A DNA stretch of 64,000 bases from Bugula neritina (Eukaryota; Bryozoa; Gymnolaemata; Cheilostomatida; Bugulidae). Shown here piece by piece: positions 1 through 12,500 of the stretch. The position numbers and the translations under genes were made by a program. The notes under the pieces were generated by a model. It did not search any database, was not told the DNA's origin, and saw nothing but the letters and a program-made list of their open reading frames with translations. How positions within the stretch are numbered: position 1 is the stretch's first letter; every line of letters begins with the position of its first letter. The stretch is taken from assembly GCA_964035545.1 (NCBI GenBank), contig OZ037765.1:4275698-4339697 (forward strand), written 5' to 3'.

Positions 1-1192
1 TGGCCTGAACTTTGAAGTTTCAAGCACTTTTGAACTTCAACCCTGAGAAATTGTAGCCATATTTATAGACGCTAGCACCCTTGCTTGAACAATTTCATAG
101 ACATGTTTAAGATATTGTCTACATACAGCAGATACTTCCTTTATCCCTTAATTTAATATTCATGGTTATAATTTGAACCTTTAAAAATTATTTTGAGAAA
201 AAGCAAGTCTCAAATATAAATGGAGGTTTTAATTTATTTGCATGCAGTAAATGTTTTTACAAAAATAGTGCATTTCTGAGGCTGGCTTATTTATAGGTTA
301 AAAATATTTGTACTTTTTCAAATGTTTGTATTTTCTAAAAGCCCAGTAGGGCTCCACAATAGTTTGAGACCAGTACTATGGCAGTAGGCTACTGAGATAG
401 CTACCTATAGTATTTCGTATTGAACAGACTGATTCTAACGGTGCGTTAGGCTATAATCAAAGGGGTGCAGAGCATAGTTATGGTATGAATAGAGGTTGTC
501 AAACATAGCTGCTCACTATTCCCAAAGAGGCACTACAATAATGATCAAATTTACAACTTGCTATAATTATCTTAAACTAAAACTTACAATTTGAACTAAA
601 ATTTAATTTGTTTGTCTTCCCAGATTATTAGCTTTACCAATAATTTATTGTCACATTACGACTATCCATAAGGACTTTCCAGATAGGGTTTTATTTAATA
701 ACTTTTATTGATAATAATTAAGGAGTTATGTTCTCGATGTGCTCAACTGAAAATCAATGAAACTTTCATAATATCATTATTAGTCATATTATGACTTTTC
801 ACAGCCACCATTTGCAAATTTGCAAAACTTACAGAATATCAATTTTTTTCATTTTAAATTAAACTTTTGATATATTTGGTACACTAGAAGAAGAAAAAGT
901 TGAAAAATTTAAAAAGTCTTATTTCTTAGTTTACAAGTTTTGATTATCTTAGATGAAAATATATAATAATTGTGCATTAAAACTAGTTAATACAAAATAT
1001 ATGCAAGACAAATCAACACAAATAAAAAGAATCCTTACAATTAAATGATTAACTTTCCTAGTAGCTTCATTTGTATTTAAAACAAATACAAAGCGCAGGA
1101 GCTATTTTCCTTTTTAATTTAAATTTTTTTAAATTGAGTCGGTCAACATCCAACTTGTGGGGGAGGCAACTTCTATTCTTATGAATAGCAAC
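1..1192. other. Gene-free flank downstream of M28B gene 1
   Basis: AT-rich sequence without a recognisable coding region. It contains the 3' untranslated region of the minus-strand peptidase gene that ends at 1193. No AATAAA signal lies close downstream of that stop; candidate signals in minus orientation occur near 690-710. A short stretch near 1155-1170 resembles the tail of the tRNA-like repeat at 6568-6850. Confidence 0.5.
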
Positions 1193-3437
1193 TTAAATAA
1201 TATAATCAACAGTGATGGTTTTGGTGGCTGATTCGATAATGTAGACTGATTTTGATAGCTCCACCTAAAACGTAGACGCAAGTACCAAATTAGTGCTGAA
1301 ATTGCATTAAGAGGTTTGAAAACACACACAACATTATCTATGTTATAGTTTTCATATATGAAACAAACGAATTCAACATACTTTGACTCTTTCCCAGGCT
1401 GCTTCATCATCTTCCGCAATTTTGTATAAAGCATCAGATATTCCCGGGAAGGCAGCACTAGCATATGAGTCAGTAGCACTTGGAGCAAACACCACGTGTC
1501 TACAACATTATATATTACTATTTCATATGCTGAATAAAAGTTTGCATCTAAAATAGTATTAAAAATAGAGAAACAAAGACCATTTTATCTCTTTACTACT
1601 TTTTTTATCAAAATAAACTAATATTTCAGACACCTCTGTACCCAAACTTCAGAGTTACACATAAAATTTAGAAGGCAGAAAGCTATGTAAACATGATAGA
1701 AGGTAAATTGGTTGAAGTCTAGGAACAAGTGTGGCTATTTATAGACAAGCACTTATTAACATACATATGTGTACGCAAGTTGCAAAGCACACAGCTTAGT
1801 GTTTATGACTTACAGATGACGATATTTATACTCCTACCTGATGTATATGAGTAATAGGTAGAGAGTTGTGCACTCCTACCTGATGTGCATGACTCATAAG
1901 TAAGAGTTGTGCCCTCCTTACCTTATGTATTTCCTATCCAAAATTCCTAGAGGATACAGGAAAGATCTTTCTAAGAGGAACAGCTGGTCATTAAATTTTC
2001 TAATTTTAGTCCACCTATACGTAGTATTATATAATATAGAGCAACTATTATAGAAGAGCCAAATTCAGGAACACATGAAATGTTATGAAAGCTTTTAAAT
2101 TCACGTGCAGTGAAGCTGAAACATGATGGTGCAGAGTCTGTTAGCACTTCTTTACAAGCATATTTAATATATAATTATACTTGATTTAGCATGAAGCTGG
2201 GTAAGCAATGCCCCCTTTTTTCTTTAACCAAGACAGCATTGAGAATTGTAGCTAAAATATTCTAAAAACCACATCACTTACTCGGCACCACTATCTGGTA
2301 GTTTTCTAACCTCCTCGTCAAACTTAGCCGCCTCAACTGCAAACTTGTTTATAGCTGCAGAAAGATAATCTGCAAGAAAATATTTAACAGCGTTAGCTGT
2401 TATCCATGTTGTTTTTTGCCTTATATTGTATAATATATCTGATATTATAATTAAAATGAAACTTTCATATAGGTACACAACTATATCAATTTTAATCAAT
2501 GTAATGCTGTCATGTTTCATTTTAAACAGCAATAATCAAACTTGGAGAACTTTTGTAAATTTTGACAAATAAATATGAAAAGAAGACAACCTCAACTAAA
2601 TCATTCAACTTCTAGAAAGTTGTTAATAATTGTTAATAATCCATTCTTGTTGCAAAAGGGATAATTTTTTATAATATTTTGAATAGCTGAACATGGCAAA
2701 TATAATTTTATGTCCGATAGTTTTCCATTCCACGAGAAACTTAAAATAGTAAAGGGTTTAATGCAGATCCAGGACAAAGCAGTTTTTAGCGTTCAAAGTA
2801 GAACAGGATCAACTTATAATACTAAATACCCTTCCTGACATTACTAGTAGACCTGCTGAAATTCTAACTGATGATTACAAACAATTGTGCTGAACCAGAG
2901 ATTTTACAGCAGAATTCGTACCTAGAGACTTGGTAAGAGATCCGTCTCCATGACCTGCTAGAGTAGGTCTGACTCTATCATCCAGAGCTTTGAAGACTTG
3001 CTTGAGTCTGGTGCCGTAATCGCTAGTGACAAAAGGAATCATCACCGAATCCGAGATGTTTCTGGTCAACTCAATGAAGTATCGGGCGAGGGTCTGGTGG
3101 TACTTGAAGGTTGGGTCTACAAAGTTCTCTACGTTCTCGAAAGTGTCGTAGGAGGTGTGGTAGAGAGGGTAATACGCCGATATTTTAATCTCTTCCTACA
3201 ATTGAAACGAAATCTAAGTGGAAAACAAAGCAAAACTGACTTATTGCACTCTGTTGATTCTGCTTCTGTGTGCTATTTATGTTAATGGTACTAATAAACA
3301 TTTCTTTTTAGCGTAGCAGTGTTCCGTTCTAGATCTCCACAATTCACAATTTTAAAAAATGTTTTCTTGCATAATTTGCCAATTAAGATTATTTAATTAT
3401 ATAACTAGAGAATGAAATAGTTATGTAAAACATGTAA

Positions 3438-3514
<77 letters not shown>

Positions 3515-6500
3515 ATAATATAATATACTGTACATCTGAAATATTACGAACCTTGTCGTAGTAGTAAACCATATCCATGCTGGTTATTCCATGTCTATGG
3601 TAAAACCCTGTATGGTCACTCCCAGATCCCAAATCTCCAATTCTAAAAAAATTTCATTACAAAATAAAAATTCTTGGAATAAAATTGAAAACTATTTATT
3701 AAAAGATTCTCCAAAGTAATCATGTGAGCTGCAAATGAAGTTTTTATTTTTCATAGATATGTCCAGGTATAACACAATGCTTTGCCTTGCAAGAGATGGT
3801 ATGCATGGTGTAAATAGCAGCATAGATGTCATGCATTGTGTGTTCTGTTCAATCATTGATTTTGACAATTAGACAATATCTTTTTTGATACTCCCAGCCC
3901 AAAGTAAAGCTACCACCAAGGTTCAGCATGTAAGTTACTAACTTTAGCTAACATGTTTATTTTAATAACTCCAAAAAATAACCTTGGCTTAGCGTTGGGG
4001 TCACTGACGTTTGCACTGCGTATCAGCCACTCGTCATACATTGTCTTGACAGAGGAGGTGGGGAATGGGTGATCAATCTATAGAAATATCACAGCGAGTA
4101 ACATATGAGTTACTATTCACCTATAGTATAACTTCTTGCTACACATTACTCTGAGGTGATATATTGCTACATAATAACACCATTTCATTCATTGTTTTGT
4201 ATTCAAAACAATTGCTATAATGTCATAGATAAAAATCTACAGTTTTAGCACAATACTAAAGTTGCATTTATGGTGAAAAATCAAATTACATAAATATTTA
4301 GCTAAAAGCATACATTTTCTTGAGATGATACATTTACACAACAGTTTTATCGTCATAGCAACTAACCAGTTTTGCTGTGTCATACATGAGTCTAAAAAGA
4401 AGGGGGGAGGCCCCAGTGCGAGGTACTTGGTTGTAGACCACTCCGCTATCACAGTTCAGGTAGGCTACAGCTCTCTCCCCAACTAAAACTTTAACTTCCT
4501 ATAAGAACACAGACCAAACATCTTAAGTTGTAGTTGGATTAGCTAAATATCTACTCAGAAGATTTTAGTAATGAAATCTTCGTTTAATGAAATCTCTTAT
4601 TAGAATACAATCATTCTGCATAGTGTTAGTTACAGTTATTCTTTCTTCTGCTCTACTAGTAACTTGAAGCTATTGTCTATAATTCAATAAAATCAATGTG
4701 ACATGAACTACAACGGTATTAGTCATTAGTCCATTGCTACTAAAATTTACTATACTACTAATATATGAGTTTTACTGTAAATAAACAAAAGAGATGACAA
4801 CTTCACATCAATATGATTTCAACTTACTTCCGCGTAGCTATATAATGGGCGCTATAAAAAGAATGGAGTTAAATTAAATTTTGTACTTCTATTTAGCAGA
4901 GGTATAAATGCCTTTTTGGGAAGGAAAGCAGCTATAAAATAGTGATATCAATTATAGTATAGTAATTTACATACATCCAACCACTCAATGGATCCAATGA
5001 TACCATATTCCTCTCCATCCCAGCTGCAGAAAATAATAGTTCTTCTTGGTTTCCAACCTGTGAATAGGATACATAGGTGTAGCAAGTTTGTCTAAAACTG
5101 CATATTGGATATTATTCTATTTTTACTCAAAGTTAGTGTTTTAGAAATTTGTCAAAATCTCAAGCTATAAAACCTTGAAGAAATAAAACTGCTCAACATA
5201 ACAGTTTCAACGCTCTCTGCTCTGTGAGGAAATTTAGAGGGCAGCATAAACGTTTGAAAAATTATTTTATATTCAAGGACCTATACTCTATAGCGTCATA
5301 AATTCACTATCATGTACCATAACTATATTTAACATACTCTGATACTTTAAAAACTATTGTAACCTTTCAAAGTACCAATGGTAACTACAGAAGGTTAGTA
5401 TGTTAAGATCTATAGAGAAATAAGACAGTTACCGGTTTTCATGAGCTCGTAGAACACTCGGCTGGTTTCCATCATAATAGAAGTACCACTTACAGCATCC
5501 GTAGCGCCATTCATCCAGGCGTCTCTATGGTTACCCATCAACACATAACGATCTGTAATGTAAAGAGTGGCTCCTACATACTCAAAAACATTCTTTGAAA
5601 TTTCAATTTTTTGTATACAAAGAAGCTTTTCCAGCCTATTTATTTTGTGTTATTGCAAGATTTTGGCCTGCATTGGGTTTGGTAAGTAAAGTGTTGAGAA
5701 GTTACATGATGATGTATTTACAGTTGATTTTTTGTGTGACTCAGAAATTCTGTGAACAGATTTCCAGTTTTGCAATCTGTGCAAGTGGTTGAAGAGAGTT
5801 TTTAGTTATTCATAAATTGAACTTGGCTTTGTCACTTATAAAATATTCAGAACTATTGGTTTTATGGCACTACATTACATTAAGATTTGTTTTGTTGTGA
5901 TAAAAATAACAGGAAATTGCAATGGAAATTAGCAGTGTAATTGGGTGCTTTTGGAAAATTGCCAACACCAGAAAGATGAACTTAAATCTGAAACTCATTA
6001 TTTATAAATCCTTAAGTGCAAGTATCGTAAAATGCGGCTTCATAAAAATTTATTATTCACTTCACTTCAAATTACTTCATAGAAAATACATTTAGACTGC
6101 CTGCATGTTTGGGTAATACAGCCTCAACAAAATCGTGTATATCCCCATTTTCTACTGTGTTCTATACCTCATAGGTTTTAGAATATACTGAAAATCTTAC
6201 CAGGCTCTACACTGCCTCTAATTATTCCAAACACGTTGGTTATGTTGGTCTCTACGTCTTCATTGTTGTTTACAATCTTGAATTTCCTACAAGTATAGCA
6301 AGCCATGAGTTTCCTTTCGTTTATTGAGTTATGTTTGCACCCATATAAAACCACTAAATATCTTAAGTATAAATTATGCAATCTTAGATTATGGTGCTTT
6401 ATGTTTTAATTCTTGAAAAAATAACCTTTCCAGAACTATAAAAAATGAAAATGTATTTATATTTTGATTTTACAGCCCCTGCTTTTAACTTCTATGACAG

Positions 6501-9500
6501 AATCTAATATATATTTCATAGCTTGCTGTTTATGAATAACATAATTTAGAATCAGAAGTCTTAACTTTGGTGTTGAAATTCTCCAATAGCCTCTGTAGTA
6601 TAATGGCTTGCTGGCTTGCAAATTGGAAGACTGAAGTTCGTTTCCTAGTGGGGCAATTATTTTACAAGATATTTTCGGCATTTAGCGAAGCCCAAGAACT
6701 AAAGGAGTAGTGGGAAAATGTGGTGGAATTCTGGAGAATTGTGCAGAGTGCGGTGTTGAGATTCCCTAGTAGTGTCTGTAGTGTAATGACTAGCAAGTTA
6801 GAAGTCTGAGGTTCGATTCCTGTTAGTGGGGGAGGCAATTATTTAACGAATCTAAATAAGTTACAGTCATGTTACCAAGAAGCCCCATAACATGATTTAC
6901 ATTTGGTGCGAGATAACTGAGCTAGATGTCTTACTTTCCGTTGGGCAGAACTCCACCATATCTGTAAGTAATGTTACTCAGTTTCCCTTTCCACGCCTCG
7001 TGGACTTCATCCCCGCCCAGCTCATTCATGAACTTCATGACGTCCTCGTAGCCGACTGGCTGGGTAGGAATATTTGGTATGAGTTTGTCCTTCCTCACGG
7101 CCTCCACAGTCCTTCGGTTCACGTATTCTGTCAACAAAAATACAAACTCATGGAAAACTTATCCAGAAATATCTGGTGCATAGAATACAATTGTAAGACC
7201 AGGTCTGAACAGTCATTCACTAGCTTGTATTAATTTATAGTTGTGGTTTCATTCGATGCAACTGGTTCCTAACATCCATTAAAAACTCCACTCGAATATG
7301 AAGCAATAGAAAGTTAGTGGTTATAAACTATTAATTGGTAATATTATTTCTTTACTCTACTCAAGTTTAAATTAAATAGAGATATTGAAGCTTGATTCCA
7401 TTTCACAGAAGAACGTTTGAGGACCTGAACAATAAACTTGATAGCATAAAAAGGCAAAGGCGCTTGTTTAACTACTCTTGCCTTTCCATATATGGAAATA
7501 TAATTTTATAGTGCGTAAAACTTTCTATGAGTTGGACTGTAGGTTTCAATCTTTTTAATAACATAACAAATACTGGTAATGAAAACATTATTTATTATCG
7601 TATGCCTTGAGCTTACAGAAGCAGTATAAATATATCTGGGCAGCCACAATAACGGGCCACACTCTAGGCAATCATACAGCCTTATGATCTGTTATACCTT
7701 TAGAAGGGAATCCAGGAGTAAGGGGGTCACCGGAAAACTCCATCACTGAACCCCTTTCTACACCACTTGGCGGGAGATACCAAGAGTGGGGGAAGGTGTC
7801 GTTGTAAGTGGCGTTATGTAACTCAAGATTGACATTATCTTCTGGATCATTGTAGATTATCACACCCACAGCACCATTCTGCTCAGCTAGCGTTACCTAG
7901 TCATACACACAGTCACTAGAGTTACTAGCAAGTCATGAACAAATGTTAGACACATGCTTGCCCTTGCTTCTCAAACCAACATCGCGTAGATATCGTACAT
8001 GTATAGTTTCCACACTACATAGAGCAGAGATATACATTGTTTTGTATAATAGGGCTTTGGGAGTACCTCTTGAAAGCGAAATCTAAACTATGATAATGAA
8101 AGATATTCGAGGGATAAGCAACCATGGAGGTGAAGGTCATAGAAGCAGAAGGCAAGCAAACTCTAACATCTGTTCAACACTTGTGCCAAACAAATACCTT
8201 TGGCGGGAAAGCCCATGGTAAGGGGGTCTCCTTTTTCTAAAGAGGTGCCACCCCTTTCGACACCAGATGGGGGAAGAAACCAACTATTTGGAAATGTTTC
8301 ATTATATGTAGCATTTACACCATATACATTTTCCATGGGATCATTGTACAAAATAACACCCACGGCACCGTTATCTTCGGCAAATCGAACCTGCATCACA
8401 ACAAGTGACTAATCAGCAAAGAGCTGCTGAAACATAGCAGGTTTAAGTAACATGCTCTTCTACAATTATGTTATATTATAATACACATTCTGGAACATAA
8501 AAATGTTAGTAGTAGTCCTTTTTTATTTCAAAAGCATGTTAGAAGAGGGTTTGACACAAGATCAAGCAAGCAAAGGGTTAGTAGAAAGCAGCTGTACATT
8601 TTCAAAAGTAGAAGCAAACAATACTTTCACCACAAGTCAAATTATAAACATATTATGATGTGATACATGTGCACATTTTTATACAACAAATTTTTACCAT
8701 ATATTACAGAGAGAACTGTGTAATTTGCAATGGTTATTTTTAGATATAATATAATATAATATAATATAATATAATACAAGCAGCTAACATGCATTTTGAT
8801 AAATTTCAAGTACGTGTATATTTAACTTGGTTTATAACATATAGTGGATATTTCATGAGATTGTAATGTATGGAGCACTGTGCGGCCTTTTAAATACAAG
8901 TTCTGGCTGCAAACAAGGAGTTGTGCTCACCTTGTTTCCTCTGAATATTTGCCCATATCTGCAGATGACTATTGAGCCGCTGACATCCTTGTTGAGGGTG
9001 TCCTTCATGTAATCGAAGTCTTCAGCCCGACAGTAATTAACGTAATAGACTGTGTCTTTCTAAAAGATAGAGGTCGTTTAATTTTAAAACCTTCATTGCA
9101 TGCTGTGTATTTAATAAATGTTTAGCTGAAAGTTTTTTTTGATTAATAGCTAGCTGGTAGAAGATGGAGTGAAGCTGAAATCATATTCAATTCTTTAAAG
9201 TTTTATGTTCCTAAGTTTAAAGTCAAACATTGAAAAAACATTATTTTCTAGATCTCATCTGGTGTTTACATCAACTTGACTATTAAAGACATACTTCTTC
9301 AGTGGCTGCCTTAGCATAACCATTGAATGGGGGAACAACTTCTGATGGGTCAGCATTTGGTACGAGTTGTTTCTCCACTTTCTGACTGCTGTGCTCAACA
9401 TTCCCGGAACTATCCAGAATAAACGCCTGCAATGAAGGAATAAATTCACTTGATATTCAATTATTATACCGCCTAAACACCGGGGTTAGGGTCAATTACA

Positions 9501-12500
9501 TGTGAATGTAATTCACCCTAACCCTGCTAAACACAGAGACTAGATATAATATAAGCGTTACACAGTTTCAAAACTCTGTTTATATTCATGTTTATGTTTA
9601 TTTAATTTATTTAAGATCATGTTCACAATCTAGTCCAGTTGTAATTATCATTCAACCAAAGCAATATTTTACAGGCCTATACTTGTTAGCATCAGTTACA
9701 TGTATATAGTTTTTCGGCACAGAAAGTCAAAATGAGATTTAAGTGTTGATTGCTACACAGTTTAAAAGCTCCCTTTATGTTTATGTTTATTTAAAATCTT
9801 GTCCATAATCTATAGTCTAATTTTAATTATAATGCAACCAATAGAATATTATGTTTAAGCTTATATAAGATCATGTTCATTATCTATAGGAGTTATGCTA
9901 CCAAGACAACACTTGCATATGTCAACAGACGTACCTGATTCCTCTTGTCTTCACCTCCCGGATACGAGAGCAGAACTCTGTGTGTGTCTCTCCTCACCTC
10001 AAAGTTGTACTCCTCCCACTTGGCGGCCATCATTTCTCCCAACTCATTGTTTCTATCGCTTCCAGCCAGATGAGGCTTTCTGCTCCATTCTCTAGATATT
10101 ATAGATGTTATAGATGTTATAGATGTAGATGTTATAGTAGTAGATGGTTAGATGTAGATGTTATAGATGTAGATGTTATAGATGTAGATGTTGTAGATGT
10201 AGATGTTATAGAAGTAGATGTGTAGATGTAGATGTTATAAAAGTAGATGCTATAGATGTAGATGTTATAGATGTAGATGTTATAGATGTAGATGTTATAG
10301 AAGTAGATGTTGTAGATGTAGATGTTATAAAAGTAGATGCTATAGATGTAGATGCTATAGATGTAGATGTTGTAGAAGTAGATGCTATAGATGTAAATGT
10401 TGTAGAAGTAAATGTTATAGATGTAGATAAGTTGCAAAGGTTATTTATTATCATGTATAGTAGTAGCGACTTATTTGAAAATAGTTGAATTATATTCTCC
10501 AAGATACAATATCACACCTCATCAGCATATATAATATGAGGAACATGAGACTGCTGGAAACTGGCTATCCCAGAAACTGTTATCTTTGTCCCAGCTGCAA
10601 TTCACTTAACGATTTTTATAGCAGCTTTTTTAGCATTAATTCTATAGCTTTCTAGCAAATTGAACTTGAACTTAACAGGCAATAAATGATTATCACACGT
10701 TATATCTGTTAACATGTGAAGTTATGAGAGATGAGTTGATAAGATTTATAAGCTGATGGCTATTAACTGATGAAGTGCTGTCAATTTATGGGAACAGATT
10801 TCTACTGTACTTTGATATTTCAAAGCAATTGAGTCTATCTTTATTATAGAGTCAAGTGTTTATAACAGATAATTCAAACTAGAACAAGTGTCATTCTACA
10901 CATAGCATATCTCAATCGGAATAGGGATAGCAGGTGCTTTGAAAATTCCATCATTATCGTATTCATAACATTTATATTGATGTAAAAACTCAATTATGAA
11001 ATCATATCATATTTCACACTAAATATAAATGTATTTGTAAAGTTTTCACACTTCTTTTTATACATATGTGCAGAGTGTGTGCAGAGTTTGTGCAGAGTGT
11101 GTGTGCAGAGAGTGTGTGCAGAGAGTTTGTGCAGAGTGTGTGTGCAGAGTGTGTGTGCAGAGTGTGTGTGCAGAGTGTGTGTGCAGAGAGTTTGTGCAGA
11201 GTGTGTGTGCAGAGAGTGTGTGCAGTGTGTGTGCAGAGAGTGTGTGCAGAGAGTGTGTGCAGAGAGTGTGTGCAGAGAGTGTACTTGTAATAGTTTTGTG
11301 GTGAATCTGTTTGTAGTCTTTTTAACAATATATTACATCAGTAAAAGATGAGTATAACTTTCCTCAGTTCAGTAGTTCTTAGAAGGAATGCACCTTAAAT
11401 CTATGGGGAAGGGGAAAATACTCTTCAGAAAAGCTACAAGACCCTTTGCACTAAAATTCTAGGGAAATTTGGCTAGATAATTTAGCATGGGATTAAAACA
11501 GCTGTTTTGTCCTACTTACACCTATAAACATCTCCACTCGGCAAAGCAAGCTTTTTATCGTTTATCAAGGCTTGTTGAGGAACTTTTAAGCAGCTACCTT
11601 CTGGTCAGTTGCAAGTGGAAAATTTAAGATCTGGTTATTAATTTGCTAATTGAGCCCTGCACTCTAGCACTTTATCAAATGGTAGCTCTGTTATATCAGG
11701 TTATAAAATATGATGTAAAGGCAAATGGTTCATTTTTAAGTTCACCTCACAAGGTGGTGAGAAACACTACATAGAAATATACCTTTAGGTGGAATCTTAA
11801 ATTGAAAAATTGTAATGTTTCAAATATGCTTTTTAATAATAAACTTTTTATAAACTATAAAGCATTTTTGAAAATACACCAAAGTTTTTTCCATAAACAA
11901 GTAAATTTCAATTTCCATGCAATCATCAGATGATAGATATTTAATATAGTATTATTATCAGAAAACTGGGCAGCTGGCTTTATTGTTCTAATGTTAAAGA
12001 ACAACAAAGTATTTGGGTATGCATCTAATTAAGGGCCAGCGTGTTTACAACACAACACAATCTACAAAGATGTAGCTGGCTATCCACAAAATAAACTTTG
12101 CATTACATCAAAGTTGTTTTATAATCTCTACTTTTTCACCTTAACACTTTTTAGCAGAATCTACCGCGTGTTATTTAGCGCATGCATATGAACAGCTCTC
12201 GAAAGTTTTTTGTTAAATATGGCTAAGGACTTATTCACCTGTATCACAGGAGCATTTAGCCCATGTGTACGAAGGGAGCAGCTGTGGTCTTAAGGTTAGA
12301 GTGTTTACCTTGTAAGCACGAAGTCATGGGTTCGAACCCGACAAGGCCATTGGTGATGTTAGGAAAAACTTCCAGTCATGATTACTCCTGTGCCCCATTT
12401 GAATAAGAGCCCTATTCAACAAAGACCCTTTCCATCAGGGGTTTTTCACAGGGGTAAGAATTGGTGACTATAAACATACCCTCTGTTTAACCAATACTAC

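Noticed and set aside
10132-10502. Several open frames with Ile/Tyr/Asn, Asp/Val or Arg/Cys repeats on both strands
   Set aside because: All are readings of the 15-bp minisatellite next to exon 9935-10091.
11014-11351. Cys/Val/Arg/Glu-rich and His/Thr/Leu-rich open frames
   Set aside because: They are readings of the 13-bp minisatellite on either strand, with no coding signal.
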